NCBI RefSeq assembly: GCF_027158205.1
Contig: NZ_JAPVLU010000030.1
Location: 56,883-120,882, forward strand
DNA length: 64,000 nucleotides
Direction: 5' to 3'
From: Streptomyces sp. H39-S7
GTDB lineage: Bacteria > Actinomycetota > Actinomycetes > Streptomycetales > Streptomycetaceae
In this document: positions 17,674 through 26,539 of the stretch, piece after piece
Numbering within the stretch: position 1 is the stretch's first letter
Layout of the letters: every line of letters starts with the position of its first letter
Notes under the pieces: generated by a model
What the model was told of the DNA's origin: nothing
Database searches by the model: none
What the model saw: only the letters and a program-made list of their open reading frames with translations
Translations under genes and position numbers: made by a program

Positions 17674-18762
17674 TCAGCGCGTGCCGACGGCGGCACGCAC
17701 CGCCCGCCGGGCCAGGCCGCAGTCGTCGTGCAGCCGGCGCAGCAGCAGCCGCTGCTCCTCGCCCGCTCCGGCCATGGTCTGCGTGGGCGGGGTCGTGCTG
17801 CGCATGGTGCGCTGCACGGCGGTCTCGTACGTGCGGATCTCCCGGGTCAGGACGAGCATCAGGTTGACCAGGAAGGCGTCCCGGGAGGCCGGGCCCTGGT
17901 TCTGGGCGAGCTGGCTGATCTGGCGGCGCGCCACCGGGTCGTTGCCGAGCACGGACCACAGCACCGCGAGGTCGTACCCCGGGAGGTACCAGCCGGCGTG
18001 CTCCCAGTCGACCAGCGCCGGGCCGGCCGGGGAGAGCAGCACGTTGGAGAGCATGGCGTCGCCGTGACAGAACTGGCCCTGCACATGGGCGAGCCCGTGC
18101 AGGAGCTTCTGCAGGTCACCCATGTCCCGGTCGGTGAGCAGCCCCAGCTCGTGGTAGCGCGAGATCCGAGCCGGGTAGTCGATCGGCGCGTCGAACACAC
18201 CGGCCGGCGGCCGCCACAGGTTGACCCGGCTGAAGGCGCCGATGACCGCACGGACATCGGACCGGGGGAAGGTCTCGGTCGGATGGCGGTGCGCCGACAC
18301 AACGCGTCCGGGCATGCGCTCCAGGACCAGCACGCAGCTCTCCGGGTCCGCGGCGATCAGCCGCGGGACCCGGGCCGGTGGCCGGTGGCGGACGAACGCC
18401 CGGTAGGCCGCTATTTCGTGCTGGAACCGCTCGACCCACGCGGGGGACTGGTCCAGCAGGCACTTGGCGACCGCGGGACTGCGTCCCGACGTACCGACGA
18501 GCAGGGCGGTGCGCCCGCTGCGGCGCAGCATCTGGACGGGGCTGAACTCGGGGCATATCCGCTGGACCGCGGTGATGGCGGTCCGCAGCTGTGCGCCCTG
18601 GGGGCCGGTCAAGTCGAGTCTCCCGCTGAGCGGATGGGAGGTACCCGTCGGGAGGCCCCGCCGAGCGGCGGTGAGCGGCGGACGGGAGCGCATGGAGGAG
18701 TCCGTACCAGCGGGGAGCGACAACCGGGGCGGAGCGGACACGGAGGACGATGCTGAATACAT
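17674..18762 (-). CDS. Aminoglycoside phosphotransferase-family kinase
   Basis: A 362-residue APH/choline-kinase-like protein. The catalytic loop is FCHGDAMLSNVLL and the metal-binding aspartate is in ALVDWEHAGWYLPGYDLAVLW. The ATP-binding N-lobe includes VAKCLLD. The N-terminal 60 residues are Pro/Ser-rich and probably disordered. The start is uncertain: ATG 18762 (MYSASSSVS) is chosen from resemblance to known Streptomyces homologues, but no Shine-Dalgarno is visible and a leaderless transcript is possible. ATG 18693 and 18801 are alternatives. A resistance function is not implied; many actinobacterial members phosphorylate small metabolites of unknown identity. It is divergent from the NsdA-like gene across a structured intergenic region. 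Confidence 0.8.
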   Translation of the reverse strand: MYSASSSVSAPPRLSLPAGTDSSMRSRPPLTAARRGLPTGTSHPLSGRLDLTGPQGAQLRTAITAVQRICPEFSPVQMLRRSGRTALLVGTSGRSPAVAKCLLDQSPAWVERFQHEIAAYRAFVRHRPPARVPRLIAADPESCVLVLERMPGRVVSAHRHPTETFPRSDVRAVIGAFSRVNLWRPPAGVFDAPIDYPARISRYHELGLLTDRDMGDLQKLLHGLAHVQGQFCHGDAMLSNVLLSPAGPALVDWEHAGWYLPGYDLAVLWSVLGNDPVARRQISQLAQNQGPASRDAFLVNLMLVLTREIRTYETAVQRTMRSTTPPTQTMAGAGEEQRLLLRRLHDDCGLARRAVRAAVGTR

Positions 18763-19218
18763 GAGGGGGAAACAGATCCCTTCGTGTGCCTGCGAGCTCA
18801 TGACAGTGGTGCGGTACTTCGTCGATGCGGTCAGGCCGTCGGCGGTTGCCGCGTCGCGGAGTCGCGACGTTGTGGTCGGTGGCGTGGCCGGCGCGTGGAC
18901 GGTACGGAACCTGGTCGGCGTCCGGACCCGCACCCTGGGGAATGCGGGTTCGATCCGGTGGCCCGTTCCGTCCACGCGCCGTACGCCCCTCCCTGGGGCG
19001 GCCGTTCCCCTCGGCGGGAGCGCTTCTGCGCGACTCACGGACGACTCGAACGACCTTCCGGGAGCCGGCTGATGCCGGGCCGGGTTGGCGCTTTCCTACA
19101 TCACACCCTGGCGCGGGTGGCAGACCATCTGGCGCACCCTGGCGAAGCGTGGCGAATACTCGCGGGGCCTTTGTCGGGCGATTAGTGTCAACGGTGCCGA
19201 GGAACCTGGGGGCTTGAC
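18763..19218. other. Divergent intergenic region with folded element
   Basis: The 456-base gap between the APH-like kinase (-) and the NsdA-like gene (+) contains no convincing coding frame. Its main content is a two-stem structure at 18890-18980, listed separately. Promoters for both flanking genes should lie here, but no clear -10/-35 pairs could be assigned. Confidence 0.45.
18890..18980. ncRNA. Candidate structured RNA or regulatory hairpin
   Basis: Two nested perfect or near-perfect stems occur in non-coding DNA. The outer stem is GGCGCGTGGACGG (18890-18902) with CCGTCCACGCGCC (18968-18980), 13 bp. The inner stem is CGGACCCGCA (18923-18932) with TGCGGGTTCG (18943-18952), 10 bp with one G-U pair and a ten-base loop. 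There is no U-tract, and it is not at a gene end, so a simple terminator is unlikely. It may be a small RNA, or a 5' leader element of the kinase on the minus strand or the NsdA-like gene on the plus strand. Confidence 0.35.
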
Positions 19219-20691
19219 GTGAGCAAAGAAGCCAACACCCGACTTGCGGACCTGTTCGGCCTCACCGGCTGGTCCAAGGGCGAACTCGCACGGTTGGTCA
19301 ACCGGCAGGCGGCGGCCATGGGCCATCCGCAGCTGGCGACCGACACCTCGCGGGTGCGCCGTTGGATCGAGACCGGTGAGTCGCCGCGCGAACCCGTTCC
19401 GAAGGTACTGGCGGCTCTGTTCACCGAGCGGCTCGGCCGTGTCGTGACCATCGAGGATCTCGGGTTCGACCGGCACCGGCGCGCGGGGAAGAAGCAGACC
19501 GGAGACGGTCTGCCGTGGCCACCGGAGAGAACAGCCGCGGTCCTCACCGAATTCACGGGAATGGACCTCATGCTCAACCGACGCGGTCTGGTGGGCGCGG
19601 GCGCAGCGCTCACCGCTGGCTCAGCACTCAGCAGCGCCATGTACGACTGGCTGCACACCGACCCGGCCCTGGTGGCCGACGCACCGGTCATCAATGATCC
19701 ACTCCACGCCGAACCCGCAGCGTACGACCGGTACGAGGCGGCTCCGGTCGGTTCCCAGGAGATCGAGGCTCTCGAGCGCTCGGTCGAGGTGTTCCGTGCC
19801 TGGGACGCGGCCCGCGGCGGCGGGCTGCAGCGCAAGGCTGTGGTCGGTCAGCTCAACGAGGTGGGCGGCATGCTCGCCTACCACCACCAGGACCATCTGC
19901 AGCGCAGGCTGTGGGGCGTGGCCGCCAATCTGGCGGTGCTCGCGGGGTGGATGTCGCACGACGTGGGCCTGGAGCCCACGGCGCAGAAGTACTTCGTGAT
20001 CGCCGCGCACGCGGCGCGGGAGGGAGGAGACCGGCCGCGGGCCGGCGAGGCACTGTCCCGGGCGGCCCGGCAGATGGTCCACATCGGCCGGCCGGACGAC
20101 GCGCTCGACCTGATGAAGCTGGCGAAGTCGGGTTCGGGCGAGCAGGCCCTGCCGCGCACCCGCGCCATGCTGCAGACCATCGAGGCGTGGGCCCAGGCGT
20201 CGATGGGGCGCGGCCAGGCGATGCGGCGGACGCTGGGGGAGGCCGAGGACCTGTTCTCCTCGGACAAGGGCGACGTGCCGCCGCCGAGTTGGATGCAGAT
20301 GTTCGACGAGGCGGACCTGCACGGGATGCAGGCGCTGGCGTACCGCACGCTGGCCGAGCACGACCCGTCCGCCGCGGCCCAGGCGCAGATGCACGCCAAG
20401 CACGCGCTGGAGCTGCGGGTGACGGGCCGGGACCGGTCGAAGATCTTCGACTACATCTCGCTGGCGTCGGCCTGCTTCCTCGGCAACGACCCGGAACAGG
20501 CCGACCGTTACGCGCGGATGGCGCTGCTGACGATCGGCAGTACGTCCTCGCACCGGACCTGGGACCGGCTGCGGGAGATGTACCGGCTCACCGCGCGGTA
20601 CGCGGACTACACGACGATCCAGGACCTGAGAACGGAGTTGGAGGCGGTGATGCCTCCGCTTCCGAAGAACAGGGGCAGCCGCCAGATCTGA
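19219..20691 (+). CDS. nsdA: NsdA-like TPR transcriptional regulator
   Basis: A 490-residue protein resembling NsdA, the Streptomyces repressor of sporulation and antibiotic production. The N-terminal 75 residues form a helix-turn-helix-like module (LFGLTGWSKGELARLVNRQ ... SRVRRWIETGE). A linker contains MDLMLNRRGLVGAGAALTAG, which looks like a buried hydrophobic or twin-arginine-like stretch but is part of the family. From about residue 180 to the end there are tetratricopeptide-like helices. GTG 19219 has a GGGGG tract upstream. It is followed by a convergent PAS/PP2C phosphatase. Orthology to nsdA rather than to another family paralogue was judged from memory, so the symbol is tentative. 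Confidence 0.72.
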   Translation: MSKEANTRLADLFGLTGWSKGELARLVNRQAAAMGHPQLATDTSRVRRWIETGESPREPVPKVLAALFTERLGRVVTIEDLGFDRHRRAGKKQTGDGLPWPPERTAAVLTEFTGMDLMLNRRGLVGAGAALTAGSALSSAMYDWLHTDPALVADAPVINDPLHAEPAAYDRYEAAPVGSQEIEALERSVEVFRAWDAARGGGLQRKAVVGQLNEVGGMLAYHHQDHLQRRLWGVAANLAVLAGWMSHDVGLEPTAQKYFVIAAHAAREGGDRPRAGEALSRAARQMVHIGRPDDALDLMKLAKSGSGEQALPRTRAMLQTIEAWAQASMGRGQAMRRTLGEAEDLFSSDKGDVPPPSWMQMFDEADLHGMQALAYRTLAEHDPSAAAQAQMHAKHALELRVTGRDRSKIFDYISLASACFLGNDPEQADRYARMALLTIGSTSSHRTWDRLREMYRLTARYADYTTIQDLRTELEAVMPPLPKNRGSRQI

Positions 20692-20745
20692 CGACACCTA
20701 CAGGTTCCTTCTGCCACGGGCCCGGCAGGTCGACGCCGACCGGGT

Positions 20746-22221
20746 CTAGACGATCCTCGCGACGAGCACGCAGGCATCGTCCTCGCGCTCGGGGGCACCG
20801 AACTCCTCGACGACCAGCCGTACGCAGTCCTGTGCGGTGCGGGCCCGGGCGAACAGCGGTGCCATCGCGAGCAGCCGTCGCGCGCCGTCCGTGGGCTCCG
20901 TCGCGGCCGGGAACGACGTCCGGCGGGGCACGAGTCCGTCGGTGTGCAGTACCAGCAGGTCGCCAGGGTTGAGGGGCTCGGCGGCCTGGGTGTACCGCGC
21001 GTCGGAGGTCGCCCCGAGGAGCACTCCCTCGGGTGGGTCCAGGGCGCGTCCTGTCCCGTCCCGGAAGAGCAGCGGGGCGGGATGGCCGGCCTGGGCCCAG
21101 CTCAGGATGCTGTCGGCGGGGTTGTAGCGGCAGCACAGCGCGCTGCCGAGGGTGGGCTGGGCCGAGGTGTCCAGCAGGTGGTTCAGCCTGCCCAGCAACG
21201 GTCCGGGCTCCAGCCCGGCGACCGCCATGCCGCGCAGCGCGCCGAGCATCATCGCCATGCCGGAGGTGGCGTTCACGCCGTGTCCGGTGAGATCGCCGAC
21301 GGTCAGCAGTGTCGCGCCGTCGGAGAGCTGCAGTGCGTCGTACCAGTCGCCGCCGATCAGGGCGCTGGTACCGGAAGGGAGGTAGTGGGCGGCGAGGTCC
21401 ACGGTGGCCGGACCGCCGCCCTGCGGGAACCGCAGGGAGCCGCGCCACGGCGGGAGCACGGCTTCCTGCAGTTCAACCGCCAGCCGGTGCTCCGACCGCG
21501 CGAGCTGCCGCTGGCGCTGGAGAGAGTCACGGGTCTCTCTCAGCGTCAGCTGGCTGCGGCGCAGTGCGCTGACGTCCCGCAGTACGGCCCACATCGAAGC
21601 GGTGCCGCCGTCAGCGTCGAGCACGGGCTCGCCCACCATGTGCAGGGTCCGGGTGGAACCGTCGGAGCGCACGATGCGGAACTCGCCGTCGATGGGCCGG
21701 CCGTCGACCAGGCAGCCGGTCACCATCGAGGTGAGGGTCTGCTGGTCCTCCTCGACGAGCCAGGAGGGCAGCTCGTCCAGCGTCAGCGGGCCGTCGGCCG
21801 GGTCGCGGCCGAAGATGCGGTACAGCTCGTCGGACCATTGGGCCTTGTCCGTCAGCAGGTCCCATTCGGCGCTGCCGGCCCGGCCGGGAGCGTGATTCGG
21901 GACACGGTCCGGCACGGGCTCGGACGGAACGTACGATCCGGCGAAGTCGCGCGGGACGAAGGGGCCAGCGGTGTCGAGGTCGTCCGCCAGACCCTCGCGG
22001 AGCTGTCCCAGATGCTCGCCCAGATCGTCGAGCTGGTGCACCGCGAGATCGCACAGGGCGCGCTCCCAGCGGACCTGGGGGTCGCCGTCCGGGGCGGCCG
22101 CCTCGCGGCGGACCGCGTCGACCTCGCTGCGCAGCCGGCGGGCCTGGGAGATGAGCGCGTCCACCGTGCCGGGGTCAGTCGACGGTGCGGCGGAGTGATC
22201 CGCGTGCAGGTGAGACGGCAT
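20746..22221 (-). CDS. PAS-domain PP2C/SpoIIE-type serine phosphatase
   Basis: A 491-residue cytosolic phosphatase. Residues 15-80 are a coiled-coil-like helix. Residues about 120-222 form a PAS domain (SDELYRIFGRDPADG ... WAVLRDVSALRRS). A short helical linker leads to the SpoIIE/RsbU PP2C domain (about 250-491). Metal-binding segments GGDWYD (290-295) and VGDLTGHG (308-315) are intact. Such proteins dephosphorylate anti-anti-sigma factors in partner-switch pathways. The PAS domain may sense a ligand or redox state. ATG 22221 has GGAGAG upstream; the longer frame to 22575 has no supporting features. No anti-sigma factor gene is adjacent. Confidence 0.88.
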   Translation of the reverse strand: MPSHLHADHSAAPSTDPGTVDALISQARRLRSEVDAVRREAAAPDGDPQVRWERALCDLAVHQLDDLGEHLGQLREGLADDLDTAGPFVPRDFAGSYVPSEPVPDRVPNHAPGRAGSAEWDLLTDKAQWSDELYRIFGRDPADGPLTLDELPSWLVEEDQQTLTSMVTGCLVDGRPIDGEFRIVRSDGSTRTLHMVGEPVLDADGGTASMWAVLRDVSALRRSQLTLRETRDSLQRQRQLARSEHRLAVELQEAVLPPWRGSLRFPQGGGPATVDLAAHYLPSGTSALIGGDWYDALQLSDGATLLTVGDLTGHGVNATSGMAMMLGALRGMAVAGLEPGPLLGRLNHLLDTSAQPTLGSALCCRYNPADSILSWAQAGHPAPLLFRDGTGRALDPPEGVLLGATSDARYTQAAEPLNPGDLLVLHTDGLVPRRTSFPAATEPTDGARRLLAMAPLFARARTAQDCVRLVVEEFGAPEREDDACVLVARIV

Positions 22222-22558
22222 GACGCTCTCCGAGAGTGACTCCGATACCGGATACCGGTCCGAGCGGCCAGGACGGACGGAAGGGCCGGTAACGACTGTG
22301 GCACACGGCGTGATGACCCGTAAGGGTTTCGGCAATACCCGATCCGGTGGTGCTTGCGGCATATGCCAATAGCCTTCCGGAACGTCTGGCGGCCCGGAGC
22401 GACACGGGCGGCGAAACCTCGGTAGGCTGCGGCCCGCCCCGGCCCCACACATTCCCGTCCCCCGCCAGGCTTGAAACGCCCGGTGGCCGGTAAGGATGCC
22501 GGGCACCCGCAGCGGAAATCCCGTTGCCTTGGAACCCCCCGCACCGGATGCTGACCTC
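22222..22558. other. Divergent intergenic region
   Basis: A 337-base gap between the phosphatase (-) and the HEAT-repeat gene (+). It contains a perfect 10-bp palindrome GGCATATGCC (22358-22367) and a GATACCG direct duplication near 22253-22266. Both are possible regulator sites, but neither matches an operator I recognise. No coding frame is supported. Confidence 0.4.
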
Positions 22559-23986
22559 ATGTTCGACCCAGACATAGCGCCCAGTGGAACCCTTCTCGGC
22601 CTCCTCCAGCGAGGACGCGGAGACGGGACCCTGCATGCCCTGGCGGCGCAGCGGGCAGATGCCCTCGCCGCTCTGGAGCAGTGCGTCCTGCGTGACCCCC
22701 GCCTCGACTGGCGGGTGGAATCGCGCTCCCTCTATTACGCGCGGCTGTACTCCGAACTGGAAGCCGGGCTCGACGGGATCGAACAGCACCTCTTCCATCC
22801 GGACGACCTCCTGGCGCCCGACGAGCACCGCTGCGGTCTCGCGCTGTCCGTCCTCGGCCACCTCGCCGGCTACGGGCGCGGTGACGCCCTGCGCCTGCTG
22901 CGGCGCTACGCGGCCACGGGCGGCAACTGGGAGTGGGCCCTGGACGAGCTGGCCGTCCGCGACGACGAACAGGGACTGCGCGGCCTCGGGCCCACCCTGC
23001 TCGCCCGTTTCCCGGAGACCGCCGCGGGCGATACCGAGCTGGCCGCGGCCGTGCGCGAGGCGTACGAGCCCAGGCCGTGGCAGTTGTGGGCCGAGGACTC
23101 CCGGCACCCCGCGACCGCCGCCCGGGTCCGCAAAGCACTGGAAGAGGTGTCGTTCGGCCGCTGGCAGCGCCAGCTGCGCCCGACGGGACCGACCCCCGGG
23201 TGGAGCGTCCGCGCCGTCCTCGAATGGGCCGACCAGGGCCTGGGCCAGTACCCGGCCGTCGACCGCGATCAGCCCGCGGCCCGCTGCCTGGCCGCAGTCG
23301 CAGGGCCCGAGGACCGCCCCGAGCTCGTCGCCGCCGCCCAGGACGGCCCGCCCGCCGCCCGCGCCGCCGCTCTGCGGCACCTCGCGGACCGGCAGGACCC
23401 GCAGGCCCTCGACCTCATCGAGGCCGCCGCCGCCGGTCCCGTCGACCTCGTCGTCAGAGCCGCCCTCGAATCCTTCGAGCGGATGCGCAGCACCGACGCC
23501 ATGGACCGGGCCCGCTCCTGGTCGGAGCGCGAGGACGCGCTCGGCATCTCCGCCGCCCGCATGCTCGCCTGCCGCGGCGGCGACGAGGACGCCGGCCGGG
23601 TGCTGGCCGGCCTGCGCCGACTCGTCCAGGGCGACGGCGCCGACGCCGAGGGCCTCGCCGTCCTCATCGAGGGCGCCGGCCGGCTCACCATCGGCCGCGC
23701 GGCACCCGTGCTGCGCCACGTCTACCGCGAGACGTCCTCCTCCCAGCTGCGCGGCTTCGCCGCCCAGGCCCTGGCCGACACCGACCCCGGCTTCGCCGCC
23801 GGCTTCGCGGTGGAGTGCCTGTGGGACTGCGAGGAGACGACGCGCGAACTCGCCGCGCACCAGGCCGCCACCGGCGACGTACGGGTCCTGGCCCAGTTGC
23901 GCCGGATGGCCGCCGATCCGGCCGAGGAGGCCGAGGTGCAGACCGCCGTACGCGGCCGCCTCAGCTCGGGAGAGCCCGCCCGCTAG
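22559..23986 (+). CDS. HEAT-repeat-like hypothetical protein
   Basis: A 475-residue soluble protein made almost entirely of alanine/leucine-rich helical pairs. Repeats such as ALRHLADRQDPQALDLIEAA and LRGFAAQALADTDPGFAAGF have the HEAT/Armadillo character of protein-protein scaffolds. An aromatic/acidic N-terminal part (DWRVESRSLYYARLYSELE) precedes them. ATG 22559 begins MFDPDIAPSGTLLG; 21 further in-frame codons upstream have weaker support. There is no clear ribosome site, so translation may be leaderless. No enzyme motif is present and no function is assigned. Confidence 0.75.
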   Translation: MFDPDIAPSGTLLGLLQRGRGDGTLHALAAQRADALAALEQCVLRDPRLDWRVESRSLYYARLYSELEAGLDGIEQHLFHPDDLLAPDEHRCGLALSVLGHLAGYGRGDALRLLRRYAATGGNWEWALDELAVRDDEQGLRGLGPTLLARFPETAAGDTELAAAVREAYEPRPWQLWAEDSRHPATAARVRKALEEVSFGRWQRQLRPTGPTPGWSVRAVLEWADQGLGQYPAVDRDQPAARCLAAVAGPEDRPELVAAAQDGPPAARAAALRHLADRQDPQALDLIEAAAAGPVDLVVRAALESFERMRSTDAMDRARSWSEREDALGISAARMLACRGGDEDAGRVLAGLRRLVQGDGADAEGLAVLIEGAGRLTIGRAAPVLRHVYRETSSSQLRGFAAQALADTDPGFAAGFAVECLWDCEETTRELAAHQAATGDVRVLAQLRRMAADPAEEAEVQTAVRGRLSSGEPAR

Positions 23987-24129
23987 ATACGCCCCGGCTT
24001 CGTCCGCGACGGCCCCCGTCCACCCGGCGGGGGCCTCGGCGGTCCGGCCGCCCGAAGGGTCATCACGCGTTCCACGGCGGTACAGATCGACGTGGCCCTG
24101 ACAACGCTCGGCGCGGCGACAACGTGGGT

Positions 24130-25251
24130 ATGCGAGTCGCGATCGTCACCGAGTCCTTCCCGCCCGACCTCAACGGAGTCGCGCACTGCGCGCTGCGCAC
24201 CGCGGAACACCTCGCCAGGCGCGGGCACGAGCCGCTGGTCGTCGCACCGGCCGTGCCGAACGGCCCACCACCCGGCGACGACCCCTGCCCCGTCATCCGC
24301 GTCCCGTCCCTGCCACTGCCCGGCTACCCCCAGGTGCGCGTGGCCCTTCCGGGCCGCCGGACGGCCGCGGCCATCGCCGCGCACCGCCCCGACCTGGTCC
24401 ACCTCGCCAGCCCGTTCGTCCTCGGGGTGCGGGGCATGGCGGCCGCCGGGCGGCTGCGGGTCCCGGCCGTCGCCGTCTACCAGACCGACCTGGCGGGCTA
24501 CGCCCGCTCCTACCTGCCCGTCGGCGAGGCCGCCGCCTGGCGGCGCATCCGCGCCGTGCACGCGGCCGCCGCCCGCACCCTTGCACCGTCCACCGCCTCC
24601 GTCCGGGAACTGGAACGGCAGGGCGTCCCCCGGGTGCACCTGTGGCCGCGCGGGGTCGACCCGGTGCGCTTCCGGCCGGAGCACCGCGACCTCGAACTGC
24701 GCCGCACGCTCGCCCCGCGCAGTGAGCTGATCGTCGGCTACGTGGGCCGGCTCGCCCCGGAGAAGCAGGTCGGCCTGCTCGCCGGGGTCTGCGCGCTGCC
24801 CGGCGTGCGGGTGGTCGTCGTCGGCGACGGCCCCAGCGCCCCGGGACTGCGGGCGGCGCTGCCGGGCGCGGTCTTCCTCGGTCCCCGGACCGGTCACGAC
24901 CTGGCCCGGATCTTCGCCTCGTTCGACGTCTTCGCGCACACCGGGCCCTTCGAGACGTTCTGCCAGACCGTCCAGGAGGCGATGGCGAGCGGGGTGCCGG
25001 TGATCGCTCCCGCGGCCGGCGGTCCGCTCGACCTCGTCGCCCACGGACGCACCGGCCTGCTGGTGCCGCCCGGTGACGCCGACGCGCTGTGCGGCGCGGT
25101 ACGGCTCCTGCAGCGCGCCCCGGCGCTGCGCGCGCGGTACGGGACGGCCGGCCGTGCCGAAGTCGCCGCGCGGACCTGGGAGGCGGTCGGTGACCAACTG
25201 CTGGACCACTACGCGCAGGTGCTCGGCGCCCGGACAGCGGTCGCGGCATGA
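24130..25251 (+). CDS. GT-B glycosyltransferase (alpha-mannosyltransferase-like)
   Basis: A 373-residue GT4-family retaining glycosyltransferase. The N-terminal acceptor domain starts MRVAIVTESFPPDLNGVAH. The C-terminal nucleotide-sugar domain has GYVGRLAPEKQVGLL and the EX7E motif in FETFCQTVQEAM. The closest known family members transfer mannose from GDP-mannose to phosphatidyl-inositol mannosides or glycolipids (PimB/MgtA type). ATG 24130 is chosen; GTG 24124 is equally in frame. The last four bases overlap the next glycosyltransferase (ATGA), so both act together, probably in sequential steps of a membrane glycolipid pathway. Donor and acceptor are inferred, not shown. Confidence 0.85.
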   Translation: MRVAIVTESFPPDLNGVAHCALRTAEHLARRGHEPLVVAPAVPNGPPPGDDPCPVIRVPSLPLPGYPQVRVALPGRRTAAAIAAHRPDLVHLASPFVLGVRGMAAAGRLRVPAVAVYQTDLAGYARSYLPVGEAAAWRRIRAVHAAAARTLAPSTASVRELERQGVPRVHLWPRGVDPVRFRPEHRDLELRRTLAPRSELIVGYVGRLAPEKQVGLLAGVCALPGVRVVVVGDGPSAPGLRAALPGAVFLGPRTGHDLARIFASFDVFAHTGPFETFCQTVQEAMASGVPVIAPAAGGPLDLVAHGRTGLLVPPGDADALCGAVRLLQRAPALRARYGTAGRAEVAARTWEAVGDQLLDHYAQVLGARTAVAA

Positions 25252-26414
25252 GCCGGCCGCTGCGGATCGTCCGCCTCGCGAACTTCGTCACCCCCGTCTC
25301 CGGAGGGCTGCGCACCGCGCTGCGGCACCTGGGCGAGGGCTATCTCGCGGCCGGCCACGAGCCGGTCCTCGTCATCCCCGGGGCGATGTCCCCCGGACAC
25401 CCGGCCATCCGCGCGGAAACCACCACCCAGGGGAGGGTCATCACCCTTCCCGGCACCCTCGTCCCCGGCACCGGCGGCTACCAGGTGCTCGCCCGCCGGG
25501 CCCCGGTCGAGACGCTGCTCGACGCGCTGGCACCGGACCGGCTGGAGGTCTCGGACCGCACGACGCTGCGCTGGACGGGGGAGTGGGCCCGCAGGAACCG
25601 GATCCCGGCCGTCATGGTCTCCCACGAGAGCGCCGACGCCGTACTCCGCACCTGGGGGATGCCGTCCGGCGCCGCCCGGTCCGCCGCCGACCGGCTCAAC
25701 CGCCGTACCGCCTGGGCCTACTCGCGGGTCGTGTGCACGACCCCGTGGGCGGCCGCCGAGTTCGAACGACTCGGGGCGCGCAACGTCGTACGGGCCCCGC
25801 TCGGGGTGGACCTCGAACGGTTCCGCCCGGAGCTCCGCGACGGCACGCTCCGGGCGCGGTACGCGGGCGGCGCCGCGGTGCTGCTCGTGATGTGCTCGCG
25901 GCTGTCGGCCGAGAAGCGGCCCGGCCGCGCGCTGGACGCCCTCGCGGAACTCCGCCGGCGCGGCGTCGCGGCGGCGCTCGTCGTGGCCGGGGAGGGCCCG
26001 CTGCGCGGCCGCCTGGAGGCGCGGGCCCGCGCCGCCGGACTCCCGGTGACCTTCCTCGGCCACGTCGCCGACCGCGGCCGACTGGCCGCTCTGCAGGCCT
26101 GCGCCGACATCGTCCTCGCCCCGGGTCCCGCCGAGACCTTCGGGCTGGCCGCCCTGGAAGCGCTCGCCTGCGGCACGCCCGTCGTCGCCAGCGCCCTGTC
26201 CGCGCTCCCCGACCTGATCGGCCCGGCGGGCGCCGGCGCCACCGACGGTCCCGCGTTCGCCGCCGCCGTGCAGCATCTCCTCGCCCGCCCCGAGTCCGCC
26301 CGCCGCGCCGCCGCCCGCCGCCAGGCCGAGCGGTACGGCTGGCCCGCCGCCGTCGCCGCCTTTCTCGCCGTTCACGAGGCCCCGCACGTCCACCCGGCAG
26401 CGGCCACGCCATGA
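25248..26414 (+). CDS. GT-B glycosyltransferase, second of pair
   Basis: A 388-residue GT4-family protein. The N-lobe begins LRIVRLANFVTPVSGGLRTAL and has the glycine-rich acceptor loop. The donor domain shows SRLSAEKRPGRALDAL and the EX7E motif in AETFGLAALEALACG. It is translationally coupled to the upstream mannosyltransferase-like gene through ATGA. No flippase, polymerase or membrane acceptor gene is adjacent. The C-terminus (after residue 375) is Pro/Ala-rich. The pair is likely involved in glycolipid or lipoglycan synthesis on the cytosolic membrane face; which sugar each adds is unknown. Confidence 0.85.
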   Translation: MSRPLRIVRLANFVTPVSGGLRTALRHLGEGYLAAGHEPVLVIPGAMSPGHPAIRAETTTQGRVITLPGTLVPGTGGYQVLARRAPVETLLDALAPDRLEVSDRTTLRWTGEWARRNRIPAVMVSHESADAVLRTWGMPSGAARSAADRLNRRTAWAYSRVVCTTPWAAAEFERLGARNVVRAPLGVDLERFRPELRDGTLRARYAGGAAVLLVMCSRLSAEKRPGRALDALAELRRRGVAAALVVAGEGPLRGRLEARARAAGLPVTFLGHVADRGRLAALQACADIVLAPGPAETFGLAALEALACGTPVVASALSALPDLIGPAGAGATDGPAFAAAVQHLLARPESARRAAARRQAERYGWPAAVAAFLAVHEAPHVHPAAATP

Positions 26415-26539
26415 CGGCGACCGCCCGGGGCGCGTCGTGAACCGGGCCACCCCGCCCCGGACGCGACCACGGGCGGCCGAACCCGCGCCCGCGCCCGCGC
26501 ACGGGGCGTGACGCGACGGGCGACTCCGGCCGGACGCGG

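Noticed and set aside
17674..18762. Aminoglycoside resistance gene
   Set aside because: The fold is APH-like, but the family is broad and mostly of unknown substrate; no resistance-specific feature is visible.
18923..18960. tRNA gene suggested by a GGTTCGATCC-like T-loop
   Set aside because: The flanking bases do not form a five-bp T stem, acceptor stem or anticodon arm; the fold is instead a simple nested hairpin.
26411..26440. Nine-codon frame overlapping the second glycosyltransferase stop
   Set aside because: Too short, no downstream gene to couple to, and no ribosome site.
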